Below, one piece after another: positions 1 to 11,918 of a DNA stretch of 64,000 bases. The notes under the pieces are model-generated. The model was given only the letters and a program-made list of their open reading frames with translations. It had not been told where the DNA came from and did no database searches. The translations under genes were made by a program, and so were the position numbers. Every line of letters begins with the position of its first letter. The first letter of the stretch is position 1. The stretch covers positions 109,691,118 to 109,755,117 of the forward strand of contig CM023448.1 of assembly GCA_013339765.2 (NCBI GenBank). The letters run 5' to 3'. The DNA comes from Haemaphysalis longicornis. Its lineage: Eukaryota; Arthropoda; Arachnida; Ixodida; Ixodidae.

Positions 1-519
1 AAGCGGCCATCGAATTTCCGCCGCAATGATATAGGCCTAGCACTTTCAGGCAGCTCAGCCGTTCAGCTCCGGCGACGGCACCGTCGAAACAACGCCCCCA
101 CTAACCTCCGCAGTGTTTTGACGTCCGCACAAAGCGGTGAGGTCATGCCGGGATTCTGTCATATGCGCTTTCGGGCTAAAAGCGCGAGAAATTGAAACAA
201 CCGATTTTCAGGCCGTTCAATGTAATTAGTTATTGCGCGCTGAAGTATTTAAAGTGCTGTGTCGGGTTCACCAGACCATTAAGCATCGATAAAAGCAATA
301 AAAATGTAGCATAAAATTTTCGTGTCAGTACTCCTTTGAAATCTAGCTGTGTTAAGGTAAGCTTTAACTCCCACAGAACCTCCTATTTTACACTCCCGAT
401 CTGCTGGCGACAAAAAAATGAGGGAGCATAAAAACAGTACGCCCTACAAAGAAAAATACAAAGTTACACGCAACCTATCACTCCCATTAATGCGCAACAA
501 AAAAAAAGAAATATTACAG
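1..519. other. No recognised gene or repeat
   Basis: AT-balanced sequence with no convincing ORF, tRNA-like segment or tandem repeat. It may be the eroded 5' part of the LINE that becomes readable from about 520, but no endonuclease motif could be read here. Confidence 0.5.
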
Positions 520-860
520 CACCCGCATCTTGAAATTAAAAGGAAATTCAAAAGAAATATGGAACTTCATTCATTCAGTTACCAAATCATCTAAGAAAAG
601 GCATGTATTGCCTGGTACAGGCGTTCTTGATTGCAGTGAGGCAGCTCTTGCAGAAACATTTAATGATGTTTTCGGTAACATAAGCCGTGATATTACGTCC
701 AATCTTCATCAGAATGAGGATATTTGTCTGCCGAGTCCTTTACATAACAGCTTTGTTTTTAAAGAAATATCTAGAGAAGATATTATTCTGGTTACCAAGC
801 AAATGACCTCGAATAAACCCATAGGGCATGATGACATATCTTTTTACCAGGTTGATTTGG
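520..860 (+). pseudogene. CR1/L2-like LINE ORF2 fragment, linker before the RT
   Basis: A 5'-truncated stretch of a non-LTR retrotransposon ORF2. The frame open from 530 reads as the linker between endonuclease and reverse transcriptase, ending with a GHDDIS motif that matches the GPDGI-type entry to the RT domain. It stops being LINE-like at about 850-860, where unrelated sequence begins. The same RT entry region reappears, more diverged, from about 1594, so this is either a duplicated piece or part of a second copy. There is no start codon context or endonuclease domain, so it is a relic. The clade is judged from the downstream RT and C-terminal sequence and is uncertain among CR1, L2 and Jockey-like groups. 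Confidence 0.6.
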
Positions 861-1593
861 CAGGAGGCTGGCAGGGCGATGGTGTTGAAGTTCTTGGAGA
901 CGGCGGTCGAATTGACGAACTGGAGGCGTTGGGGTTGATTAAGTGAAACGACGAGTTTATATACAGCTATTTACAGTAGGAAAACTGGGTACATGAGTAA
1001 TGAAAAGAAAAACTTCGAACTTCAGCTAGACGCTAGCTCCGAGTGCGCACAAATCACTCGAGCTCCTCAACTTTGTCTAACTCTCCTATCCTCGGAGCGT
1101 ACACAAACCGCTCGAGAAACGACGGCCGAGACTCTGTCTCGCCGCAAGATCCGTCTAGTTGCCCGGTACGGCGCTGTACCCTAAACCTCCGACGCGATCT
1201 TAACCTCTAACCTAGGGGGCTCACAAATACAACCTAGCTTCAACGGTCGAGACTCCTTGTCCCGCCGGGAACTGCCCAAGCTCAGACAAGAACGATTTTA
1301 ACGGCCAAGTTCGGCCTTATAAACCTCGAGATCAGACTCTCTAACTCCCCAGAGCCTTTTTACACGCGTCAGGCTGCGCAAATAATAGGGCTGCAAAATC
1401 ACGCTAGGGAAAAAAATTCAAAGGCCCCGCCACTTTTAACCCACTCCGACGAGCAGATGCGCGCGACCCAAGGAAAAGAAATCGCAAGCCGGCGAAATTA
1501 AAGTTCCGCGCGGTAACAATGGTTCTCGCGATCGGTTCAACTAAGACCACATCTTCCGGTCACGGCTTTCCCTGGGAATTCCGGCGGCGCCTC
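861..1593. mobile_element. Unclassified insert between two LINE fragments
   Basis: About 730 bp with no similarity to the flanking LINE fragments and no recognisable coding domain. It is richer in CpG and in TCGAG-type hexamers than its flanks. The flanking LINE segments overlap (about 660-850 versus 1594-1765), so the insert sits between two partially redundant LINE pieces. No clear terminal inverted repeat was found. It could be an LTR fragment, a non-autonomous element or unrelated sequence brought in by rearrangement. Confidence 0.35.
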
Positions 1594-2688
<1,095 letters not shown>

Positions 2689-3325
2689 GCGCGTTCCTAC
2701 AGCGCCCGTTGGGCATTATTGCAGGGTGGTTATTTCGAACAGTATACAGTACATAAATTTGTCAGTGTGCTTATTTGAACAATACATGAGGCAAATATCT
2801 GGAACGAAAATTATACAGCATGCTCTGTAGCCTCAGCAAAATTCGTGGCAAGAAACACTTCGTTTGGGAGGTTATTCCAGTCACTAATAGTGTTAGGAAA
2901 AAAAGAATGTTTGGACACATTAATGCGACATTGGTATTGTCTAATCTTTCGTACATTGTCTCTGCGTGCGGATGCATAGTGTGGCTGTTTTAAATACAAA
3001 TCTTTCAACCTTAGCAGTTTTCTTCTCTAATGCAACGACCTCCATCCAAGACTGCTTATAATTTGTGAGCTCCTGACATTAAAATTATAATTACTGGTTA
3101 CAAACCGAGCAGCTCGCTTTTGAACTTTCTCAAGTTTTTCTTGTAATATTGCAGTAGCGGGATACCATGCGACGCATGCATATTCAAGTACTGGTTTTAT
3201 ATTTGTGAAATAAAGCGTTTCTTTTAGTGTTTGGGGGGCATCCTTAAAATTCCTCTGGAAGAAATAAAGAAGACGATATGTCTTGCTGATTATATGTATA
3301 TATTTATGTGTATATACTTTGCCAA
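2689..3325 (-). pseudogene. Minus-strand LINE RT C-terminal fragment (CR1/L2-like)
   Basis: A 5'-truncated LINE inserted antisense into the + strand LINE. The minus-strand translation gives the post-RT region: an NIKPVLEYACVAWYP block near 3200, EKVQKRAARFVTSNY near 3110 and a terminal segment with DWNNLPNEVF near 2870. These are characteristic of the C-terminus of CR1/L2-type ORF2 proteins. A frameshift near 3010 separates the blocks and the catalytic RT core is absent. The insertion interrupts the host LINE between its GNAL and VDTYKYLGV codons; both sides carry a short ACTTT that may be a minimal target-site duplication. The 3' side carries the (TTTA)n tail. Confidence 0.8.
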
Positions 3326-3353
3326 GTAGATACATATAAATACTTAGGTGTAA

Positions 3354-3507
3354 GGCTATGTTCAGACTACCGACGCAAAAGCCGTATCGTGATCTATGGA
3401 CGAAAAAAAAAAACGGCGTGTCACGCAGTTCGGTAGGCTGAAGACGTGAAATGACGTCATTTTTTTTAAATTATTACGACAGTTGCGGCAACAGTGTGAA
3501 CCCGGCC
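3354..3507. mobile_element. 154-bp Tourist-like MITE with TAA duplication
   Basis: The element lies between TAA at 3351-3353 and TAA at 3508-3510. Its ends are imperfect inverted repeats: the left begins GGCTATGTTCAGACTACCG and the reverse complement of the right begins GGCCGGGTTCACACTGTTG. A 3-bp TAA duplication with GG-starting TIRs is typical of PIF/Harbinger-derived (Tourist-like) MITEs. Removing the element plus one TAA restores the host LINE reading as YLGVTLDTSMHW, which confirms the boundaries. It has no coding capacity. Confidence 0.8.
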
Positions 3508-4400
3508 TAACACTAGACACATCAATGCACTGGGCACAGCACATAAAAACCGTTTGCGAAAAGCTATCTTTTGGACGCTTTACCCTGATCCAAGCCGGAA
3601 ACACTTCAACCGAGACAACACTGCGCCAAATTTACTTCAGTATTTTTCACTCACATTTAACCTACTGCGTAGAGTCATGGGGCTACACTTACACATCGTA
3701 CTGCACACCTATCAATATTTTACAAAAGAGGGCCGTGCGCATAATAGCGTCAGCAGCGAGAACGGCAAAATCTTCGCCAATTTTTAAAGAGCTGAACATC
3801 ATGCACCTCAATCAAGCTCGAGATTACAAAACCGCAATACTGGTCAAGAGGGTCATTAGTACTAACCCCTCATACCGCTCATCTATTTTAAGCTTTCCTT
3901 GTAGAAATACTAGGCATGCTAACAATAATAACCTGAACCTACCGACGATATCTAATGTATACGGGTGTCGAAACCTTCCTTTAATTGGCACGAAAAGATC
4001 GAATAGCCTACCACCAACAATAAAATGTATTACACAGAACGAGCAGTAAATAAAACCTACATAATATCTGACACATATAATTCACGCAGTTGAAACTATG
4101 CCCTGCAGCCCATAACACGTATTTTTCCCTGATACCTTGTATAGTTCCCAAGTGTTTGTACTTTTATTCTTCTTCAAATCTTGGCTTTTATTTTCGTATT
4201 GTTGTATCAATACACTTTTCTTGTTACACGTATTGTACCCCCTGAAATGTTCCTTGTGTTTTTCGCAGAGTTCTTGACTTGGATGGAAAAAAATGTTAAA
4301 GTTTTGGTATGGATCCAACAGTAGTCTTGGGGCTAGATGCAGATGCTACTCAAAGCACTTGTACATATGAAAATTTGTGAAAAAATAAAAATCATTCCTC
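3508..4400 (+). pseudogene. 3' end of the CR1/L2-like LINE with 3' UTR
   Basis: Continuation of the + strand LINE after the MITE. The ORF2 C-terminus is open from about 3508 to a stop at 4047-4049, with blocks such as RQIYFSIFHSHLTYCVESWG (near 3630) and LQKRAVRIIASAARTA (near 3720). This is the conserved post-RT region of the group. About 350 bp of AT-rich 3' UTR follows, ending in AAAATAAAAATCATT just before a TCC/TTC microsatellite. This is the best preserved part of the element, as expected for 3'-biased retention, although here the loss is by nested insertion. Confidence 0.75.
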
Positions 4401-4429
4401 CTCCTCCTCCTCCTCTTCTTCTTCTTCAA
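4397..4429. repeat. (TCC)n(TTC)n microsatellite
   Basis: Pure pyrimidine trinucleotide tract at the 3' boundary of the LINE UTR. Similar TCC tracts end the LINE tails at 41310 and 48070, so it may be part of a LINE tail. Confidence 0.8.
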
Positions 4430-5159
4430 GAAATGAAATGAATAGCTCTTTCTTCCAACTTTTCAGAACGAGTGCAATCTCGGTAGCACAGAAAACGTAT
4501 AGCGAACCGCATCTACGTGCTGCGTACTTTACTATAATACATCTGACGAAAAACATCCAATGCCGGGCGCCTAGATGGTTCATTTCTGCCTCTATCCCTA
4601 TGAACACTCACATTTTAAATATCTGTACAGGGGTTTTAGATGACCGGTTCCATCATGTTTTGTGTAGTGATGTTTCAATTTCGCTTATAACCATGTTTCT
4701 GGCCCCCCGTATTGTGATGTACATCCCACTGTGTTACTCCTGCCCCCCCCCCCCCCTTTTTTTTCTTTGGCTCTTTCAATCTCAGTTTGTTTATCCTCAT
4801 CTGAAGTAGCAAGCCCTACCGCTAATGGGGTTGAGCACTTCAGGTTTTATTAAACCGTTCTCCATTTTCTCTCTCTCTCTCTCTCGTAGCCCAGGTTTTT
4901 ACTGGCAAATTTCTCGCGACTGCGCGACTTCACTTTCGTTTTAAATACAGGGTGGAAAGTTTTAGCTCCGCTATTGACGGGAATACGTCACTCCCTTCAA
5001 GTGAAAATACAGACGCACTTGCCCACGCTAGCCCAAAATTTTGAAGATAAGCTCCGCTAAGCGCATTTCAGGATATAAACGCACAATCGGCAGGACAGTG
5101 CCCGTGCGGGCGTCATGGCTGTCCCCGATCAGTGACCCACCAGCAATGTGGCCGTAGCG
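4430..5159. other. Non-coding stretch with homopolymer and CT tracts
   Basis: Holds a C14-T8 run at 4743-4764 and a (CT)n tract at about 4868-4887. The sequence around 4700-4860, with poly-pyrimidine runs and AATGGGGTTGAG, resembles a LINE 3' UTR but cannot be assigned. No gene seen. Confidence 0.5.
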
Positions 5160-5760
5160 GACGCAATAGCGCGCACTGGGCCACCCCTCGAAGCTAAGGC
5201 AGCTCGCGCCTCTACGACCTTGGACTAAAGAGACGCGGGCCGAAACAATGTTGCGAAAGGGTGCAGCAGCGCTCGCGTCGAGAGCGGTGGTCGTCACGTG
5301 CGCGACCAGGTGGTTTGCTCGGCGGCGGCGTCGCCGGCAAGTTCATCGGCCCGACGCGGAAATGGGGTCCGGAACCGCGTGAACTGGTTTCCCATCTGCC
5401 TGCGCAAGCGTCTCGGCCCGAGTGTGTCAGGGACAGCGGCCGGCGTTTGGGTAACCAGGTTAAAAGGCGCCGCCCCGCGCTGCCGCACAGTGAACGCACA
5501 AGACTGCGCGCTCGCGCCGTCTCCGCCACGTAGGTCAACAAGCCGCGCGAGGGTAGGGACCCGCTTTGCTGAGTCAACGACACCCGCGCGCATATCAGCT
5601 GCGCCGAGTAGAATCATAGATTCCCTGGTGTGGGGAAACGGAAATGTACGGCGCAACGGAGAACGGCGCCTGCCGCCGGTGCGGAACGGCGGTGGGCAGG
5701 CGGAAAGGGAGGAGAGAGGGAACGGAGCCAACTGATTGCGCCAGCGAGCGTAAGCTGTAA
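5160..5760. other. CpG-rich block, possible promoter or GC-rich repeat
   Basis: About 600 bp in which CpG is markedly more frequent than in the surroundings. Long ORFs on both strands (the longest is 218 codons on the minus strand at 5294-5950) follow from the paucity of AT-rich stops; their products are arginine/proline rich and match no family I recognise. It could be a CpG-rich promoter or a GC-rich transposon segment. No TATA-Inr pair or splice-bounded exon was found. Confidence 0.4.
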
Positions 5761-7515
5761 ACAGATTCCCAAGAGCCGTACAAGTGAAGTGACGAAACTG
5801 AATGTTATTGGAAGCTTGATACTTAAACCTTTTGGTTTCGCGTAAACTGGATCCGTGTTCATTGGTTCGGAACATAACTTCCCGATCGTGGCGATAAAAA
5901 CTGCCTTCCAGTCGAAACGAAGAACATGTGCAGCCCACCCTACACTGCAACGAACCTGTATTTGTGTTTTCTACTCATCCCCTGTCCAAACCCATGAACT
6001 GCGCAGGATGGTATATTAAGCGTGATTCAATGGCACCAGTAAAAATGATTCAACAGCTGTTTAGCTGGAGAGAGACGCCGGTGCTACCTTCGCAGCTCGT
6101 CGTTTCGTCATGAGAGGCTAGGTCCTTGTGCGTGTACTGTTGGCATTGGTTTCCAAATGCCATAGAAAGTCACAAATAAATGTTAATGTGTTTTCCTCGA
6201 ATGTCGACATCAACTACCACTAGTCTACAGTTTTCGGCCACTGTTTTCGTACCTGCCAATGCACTTGCTTGATAGTGGCCGTGCGGACAAAATGCAAGTT
6301 TGTTTCATTAACACTGTTTGTTCCATCAAATAACACTGACACCCCTCTTAACGCGAACTTCACTCAAATAAGCTATATAATTAGGAAAAAATAGAAGCGC
6401 CATGCTCATTTCTCGCACAAGAAAATTTCTCGCACATTCTTAGAAACTTCTAAACAACCCCCGTAATAGCTCGGGACGCGTGATGCCTTCAGACAACTGC
6501 CCCTCGCAGGTAATATTCAACGCTGTCAAAAGGTTATTTTTTAAATTGGTCATAATGACAGAATAATTTAAAGAACTTTCTAAAATTTAAGATTTAGGGA
6601 TTTACAGTTATGGTTTGCTAAAAAATTAATAAATGAAATAAATACGTAAATAATATCAGAATAAATAAAATACAAAATATTTAGTCACGACACCGGCAGA
6701 AGAATGAAAAGGTACAGAAACACAGCATGATGGGTCCAAATCACATTAGAGCTTGTGTGCAGTCGGCAAGCATGAAGGTAACAGACCATAAGACAGTTTA
6801 TAGAGAGAGCGCGAGAGAGAGAGAGAGAAATTTTATTGAAATGAAAAAAAAAACACGGAAAGGTTCTCCTGGTGGTATGATTCCTGGCCAGCTATTCTGT
6901 GAAAGAACTAAATTTAGGGTAATCCGGTACGCATCGATGCTTTCACAGTAAGTAAAGGAGGATTTGTAATCTGAGAAGTAAGGTTTGTGCCCCGGAAAGG
7001 CGTTCAGAGCGGAAACATTTGATAAGGTTGGTACCACACACTAATCCCAAATGGCAGTTTCAAAACGAGGGAATCTTTCGCTTGAAGGACGATACTATCA
7101 CTAGTGGCGGCCTTAACACCGTGACGCAACTATTTCGGGAGAAAAATAAACCCAATGACTGGCTCGATTCAACAGGTTTCAACATGTATCGCAATTTGGG
7201 GGGATTCTCACAGACATCCTAATTTTTTTTTTCTTGGAGAAAGTGCCGGGATTCGAGTCGCTGCTGCTCGTTCTGCTCCCTAAAACCACAAAAAGAACAT
7301 ATTGAACCGATAATCGGGTGCATACAGCTTTGCAAAGTCCTGCACTTTTCAAAAAGATTACCATGCTACCCAACAAAGTATTGTTACGAATCGGTTGTCC
7401 GTGCGTGTGGTGACCCGGCGCGCGGTGTTCGACAGTGCACAGCGCGACAGAGCGCCTAGATGCTTTCCCGCATGGCACTCGTGTCGGGAGAGAAAGACAC
7501 TTGCCGCAATTATGC
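5761..7515. other. Intergenic sequence with short repeats, no gene recognised
   Basis: Contains an AT-rich tract at 6530-6680 and a (GA)n run at 6802-6829 followed by a poly-A/T stretch typical of a minus-strand retroelement tail. A 50-bp segment at 6345-6395 recurs near 42868-42922. Nothing else recognisable. Confidence 0.5.
6345..6395 (+). repeat. Dispersed repeat, first of two copies
   Basis: Shares CTCAAATAAGCTAYATAATT plus flanking AACGCRAACTTC and AGGAAAAAA with 42868-42922. The pair is 36 kb apart in the same orientation, so it is probably a piece of an interspersed element. Confidence 0.55.
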
Positions 7516-7519
7516 CACT

Positions 7520-8420
7520 GAAAATACGACGTAAAGTAAAAACACTGCGCAATTTTGGACGGACACAAAAAGGGAGGAAACACAGGACAGGCGGAGACTT
7601 GCAACTAACATTTATTACACCAAAGTCACATATAAGTACAGCCGGAACCACCGCCACTGCGCATGTAGCAAAACAAAACCGATTGCACTTCGCAATAAAA
7701 ATGTAACAAAACCAACAAAAACGACAACCCTAACGCCCGGTAATCGATAAACTTCATCTCACTGTTGTCCAACCAGATCGACGTTTCGCTGACGCACTCA
7801 TGACCGAGCTTTTTCATGTAATATGCTTCGCGTATCTCTCTCGCCCGGCTATCACGACACCGACACAAGACCTTAACCTCCTTCAAGAGTGGCTTGCACG
7901 GCTACACGTGCATGCCGAGCAGTGGGTGGGGAGATGCCCGCTCGCGCTGTTCTGTATCGATAATTCATGCTCTCGTAATCTTACATTAACGCATCTTCCC
8001 GTTTGGCCCACGTAAACCTTGCCACGTGTCAGCGGTATTTGATAAACTACCCCCGTGCAGCAATCAACGTATGCATGGGTGTGTTTTTTTCCACACCCTT
8101 TCAGTCCAGCACGACTTTTGCCGATGCGCGAGCACATCCCGCCTAGCTTGACCGGTGCTGAAAATGCCACCTGAACGCCATACCGTTTCATGACCTTCTT
8201 CAAATTGTGGGACGCTTTGTGCACGTAAGGCACTACTTCATGTTTGTTATTCTCGCGTTCTCTTTCAGGTTCACGATTGGTATTTTCGGCTTTCATTTTC
8301 GTTAGCTCCACTTTTCATTTTTCTTGTTGTGTGCCATCGAAATTGCGCAGCGTTTTCTTTACGTTGAAGACGCACCAACTCCCCCACCAACAAGTTCTTC
8401 TAAACTACATGAAAATACGA
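7520..8420 (-). mobile_element. Penelope-like element remnant with inverted flanking repeats
   Basis: A minus-strand fragment of a Penelope-like retroelement containing the GIY-YIG endonuclease. The flanks share a diverged segment in inverted orientation: the sequence around 7530-7600 read on the minus strand matches 8312-8372 read on the + strand (both contain AAATTGCGCAG followed by TTTACGT). Penelope-like elements are known for direct or inverted pseudo-LTRs, so this is the likely origin. The reverse transcriptase is missing, so the copy is 5' truncated. Confidence 0.65.
7740..8311 (-). pseudogene. GIY-YIG endonuclease domain of a Penelope-like element
   Basis: The frame at 8311-7883 encodes the linker (VVPYVHKASHNLKKVMKRYG, then VQVAFSAPVKLGGMC) and the start of the endonuclease, where VVYQIPLTRGKVYVGQTGR is the GIY-YIG core (here VYQ and VYVGQTGR) followed by the RLREH catalytic region. 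After a frameshift near 7885 the next frame gives VLCRCRDSRAREIREAYYMKKL, the family's conserved C-terminal block with its glutamate. In this family the domain nicks DNA to prime reverse transcription. The frameshift and absent RT make it non-functional. Identification of the domain is firm; the lineage within Penelope-like elements is not determined. Confidence 0.75.
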
Positions 8421-9540
8421 CGCGGCCAGAACCCTCTCTAGCGGCCGTTGACAGCGGCGGCGACTGACTCATCGCCTCTGCGGCTCTGCAAAAGGGCTTT
8501 TGTTTGTTGTTTGTGCGTGTTTGACTCTGACATCCGTTGGACGTCTCCTCGTTTCCCCATCGCTCCGGCACAGAGTACGCCGGCTCCTATCACGGTACTT
8601 GTGGAGAGTGTTCTGTATGTTTGTACTTTTCGGGGCGTGTGCGGTGCGCTGGAATGTTGTGGACCGCTGGGGCTCCTCGTTAAAAGGGGGGCTTTCGGCG
8701 AGCACCCAGCAGTTCGCCCCTGGCTCTTGTTGAGACCATTGCTCTGCCCGTTGTCATGTTTTAAGCACGCCAAAGCGCTGTTCCTGTGTCATCGCTACTC
8801 TAGTCTCGCCATGATTAAACAAGTTAATTTGCTCTCGTGCTTCGTCGTCGCAGATGCAGCTCCCTGCTCGCGCTCGTTCAACACGTCCAGTACGCGACGG
8901 AGGCGACGGAGCTAAGTGGAGGGACGCCTCTTTCTCCTTTAACAAATACATAAGACTGATTAGTTCACACTCCTAGTCTTAATACCAGCCAACAGCTTTT
9001 ATCGGACAGATGTCCTCGTTTTAACGCCTGGCAATATGGCGGTTTCGTTCTCTTCGGGAAGAAGGAAGGAATAAAGGTAAAGGAAAGGAGGAATTTCAAC
9101 CAGGCTGTGGCCTAGTTTGCTATCCTACACGTGGGGAAGTGGAACAATGGGGAAAAAAGAGGAAAAAGAGTAAAATAAGGGGAAGGTAGGACAGAGCGTC
9201 CGCTAATGTTTTAGGACGCGATTTTTAATGCTTTATTCCCCGTAATCCTGCTATACAGTATTGAACTGTCACAGTAACATTCTTTTTTTTGATGGTCTGT
9301 TAAGAAATTGTTTTGTTCAGTGCCTCTTTATTTCCCTTACTGTGTCAATACTGTGTTTATCTGGGATGTGGAGCTGTGCTGCTGTGCTGAACCATGTGAA
9401 ATAAAGGCCGTGGGCTTGTCAAGCTGCCTGCAAGGCAAGCTTTTTCCCACGCCGACATTCAATCTTCTGTATAATAATGGCAAATAAGCTTTAAATCATT
9501 TTCCATCTTGTTGCTATGATTATTATTTGACGGGACTGGA
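8421..9540. other. No recognised gene; part may be LINE UTR
   Basis: A 155-codon open frame at 8448-8915 (+) has no recognisable domain. The segment 9055-9240 is A/G-rich with GGCTGTGGCCTAGTTTGC, resembling retroelement 5' sequence. Around 9400-9450 an inverted motif (CTGCCTGCAAGGCAAGC) resembles a LINE 3' UTR. None is certain. Confidence 0.35.
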
Positions 9541-9544
9541 AATC

Positions 9545-9606
9545 TTTGGGAGAGGCGTTCATCCGGCTGCGGACACATCCAGGCTGGTGGGGATGATGAT
9601 GATCAT
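9545..9606 (+). repeat. Short RTE LINE 3' tail relic
   Basis: Starts TTGGGAGAGGC and ends in GATGATGATGATCA, which parallels the 3' end of the RTE copies at 14605-14672 and, on the minus strand, at 30361-30425. Only about 60 bp remain. Confidence 0.4.
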
Positions 9607-11060
9607 TGTTATAAATTTATGTTGAATACCCCAACTGTTAGGGCGAAGCACCTGAGGGCTCGGGCTGTCAGCGTCTCGTGTCGTCGTCGTCGCTTGTCGT
9701 CGTATTCTCATGTGGTCACGGTACTAAAACAGATTGCACGCGCCTGCGGCTTGGGAAGGTTCAGTCGCCTAAAAATGTGACGCGCTGCCCCATCTTTTGC
9801 CTTTCAAAAGCTCTCCCTTTTTCGATGAAAGAAAGGAAGGAGGTTAGGAATCACCAGAAAAATGCAGGTTCTCCAAAGTGAAAGATTTTCAGACAATATC
9901 TTTTGACATTTTCTTCTGGTCCAAACATTGGGAACAAAAAGCAGCACCTTAATTCTGTTCGGGTAGAGCGAACGAAATAGTTTAGTTCCCTGTACTTCGC
10001 GCTCGTCACACAGGTCGATGTCTTGGAAGGGGTAAGAGAAGAAAATGGATGGGAGACAATATAAAATCGCCATACCCGGCCTACTCCCCACCAGCCTCTG
10101 TGACAAATCAAGGCTTTTGCGGCATTCCACGCCAAAGCCTTTTTATACAGAAATTACATGAAATACAGTCGGTGGAAGCATTCCGTAATAATAGGAACCT
10201 ATCATCGCCGATATTTAAAGGAAGCTGAGCTTGGGCCAGGATCCGAACCCCTGGACGTCGAATGGCAGGGGAAGACTATCCAGTATATATCCACACAGTA
10301 TTCGAAAGCAGCGCACCTTGTAGCTTTCCGGGTTTTTTTTTCAGCTTAAGTACCTCCCATTCATTCACGATGTTTTTGCTGTTGTCAGTATTGAAATATT
10401 CTAGTTCCCTATATCTAAATCGCACGCCGAATTGTTAGGTAGTTGAGCCGTGGCACGGCGCGACTCAGCCGAAAATAAAAGCAATGGATTGGTGAAATGG
10501 AAGCCTTTACAGCCTCATCAAGCAGAAAAGGGTCGATTCGACTGTGCATTTGGTGTAACGCTGCAGTGAAGCATACATACATGATTTTTAGAACCGCATT
10601 CCCTGGTCTCTTTAATTTGTAATTTAGAATTGCTCATGACTGCTCCAAAGCAGCTCCTTATTTTATTTTCCCGCAAAATTTATTCAGCGAAAGTAGTTCT
10701 GGATTACCCAGGAACTACCTAGAACTGCTCGGGACGGGAAAATAAAATAGGTCATTAAATGACCAAAGCATGCGCCACAGTTCTGGCAGCCCCATTGGGA
10801 ATACGGCGAATGACAGGCATTTAAAATGGATGAACGGAAGCTGCATGCCCTGCCGCAATCGCGGACAAAGCAGAACTTATGACTGCACGAGGGTTCACCA
10901 GTGTCACACGAAGGGTAATGACACCCCGACAGGACATGACCGTTCGGCAGACAACACTGTTAATGTCTTCAGGCGGCAGCACTTTTGTAGCATAAGCTAT
11001 AGTATACACTGGCCGAGGTTGAGCAGTTTCGCATGGACCCCGAAGGGCCGGGCTACGCAA
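9607..11060. other. Non-coding, with one perfect hairpin
   Basis: Nothing coding recognised. A segment at 9645-9700 (GGGCTCGGGCTGTCAGCGTCTC with GTCGTC repeats) is the reverse-complement relative of 63120-63175. The 15-bp inverted repeat at 10659-10673 and 10735-10749 is listed separately. Confidence 0.5.
10659..10749. repeat. 91-bp hairpin with perfect 15-bp arms
   Basis: TATTTTATTTTCCCG at 10659-10673 is the exact reverse complement of 10735-10749. The 61-bp interior holds weaker inverted GTAGTTCT/AGAACT-type pairing. It could be a tiny MITE or a remnant. Confidence 0.6.
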
Positions 11061-11063
11061 GCG

Positions 11064-11375
11064 CGAGTAGCATTGGATTGGATTGGATTGAATTGAATCC
11101 AATCCAATTGGAGTACGGGTGTGTAGAGAATTGGGTCTGCACATTCGCAGGTCTCCGCATTCCAGAGGAGTGATATCATAGCCGCGGCAGACGCACTAAC
11201 GCCGGCGCGTGCCCAGCTGTGCGCCTCCATTGCCCAGTAGCCAAGTTTGACGGTGCGCCGGAGCCGCTTGATCGCCCTCTCACGTGGCTCCTGGAGAGCC
11301 TGTGCTGCGCATGCGCGAGGAGCAGTGACTTGACTGGACAGGATTGGACTGAATTGGATTGGATTGGAAATCATT
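11064..11375 (+). repeat. TTGGA-repeat element, copy 1
   Basis: Two TTGGA-repeat tracts (about 11073-11109 and 11348-11370) flank a GC-rich core. Core sequence at 11175-11220 (CATAGCCGCGGCAGACGCAC and onward) matches 53726-53765 closely, so this is a partial copy of the element at 53486-54035. The first tract contains a near-perfect palindrome with 13-bp arms at 11077-11089 and 11096-11108. Confidence 0.6.
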
Positions 11376-11769
11376 TTAGCAGCAGTAAGCATGATAATCA
11401 GCTAATCCTAGACAGCCAGGAAACCTAAGAATGACCAGCTCAACCTTAGCTCACGCTACGTATATCCTGGCATAGCCGAACTAAGCCACTGATCATTTTT
11501 TTTCGTAAAAAGCACACGCTCAATATGAAGCGACAAATCACCACGTCTCCCGAAGAACTCAACTGGGGTCACTGGATACCGGGTTCTAGCAATTCCACCA
11601 TGGCGCTGTGCTCTCCGACTCCGACAATGCGTTGTGTCATTCGACGTGTAAGCGTGTTTGGATGTATGTACTTACGCCTGTATAAATATTTAGAGCACAG
11701 AAGTAGCAATCAGGTGAGTAACAAAAGTACGTTGTTCCCCCGAAATGTTCAAATTTAAAAGTCGAACAT
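11376..11769. other. No recognised feature
   Basis: Ordinary sequence between two repeats; short ORFs only, none recognised. Confidence 0.5.
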
Positions 11770-11771
11770 TG

Positions 11772-11918
11772 GGTGTTTAAGGCGCTGAAGCTACACTTGG
11801 GCTTTTTGGCGCACCGTAGTGGTGGGCTCCGGATTAATTTGGAAACCTGGGAACCTTCAAGGGGTGGCCGAAATCTCGACATGCAGATGTTTTACTTTTC
11901 GCCTCCCCCAGAGAGAGA
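11772..11918 (-). mobile_element. Ruka-type SINE, 5'-truncated body
   Basis: Antisense SINE body: GGCGCTGAAGCTACACTTGG, CCGTAGTGGTGGGCTCCGG, CTGGGAACCTTCAA and the TTTTCGCCTCC end. The tRNA-derived head is missing, so it lacks the A and B boxes. Confidence 0.7.

Noticed and set aside
4392..4607. ORF ending in a poly-Glu run
   Set aside because: The Glu run is the complement of the TCC/TTC microsatellite; nothing else is recognisable.
5294..5950. 218-codon minus-strand ORF
   Set aside because: High GC leaves few stops on either strand; overlapping frames of similar length exist, and the product has no known domain.
8448..8915. 155-codon + strand ORF
   Set aside because: Overlapped by minus frames of similar length in GC-rich sequence; no domain, no exon signals.
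10200..10275. tRNA gene suggested by GGATCCGAACCCC
   Set aside because: Only a B-box-like match is present; no A box or cloverleaf could be drawn.
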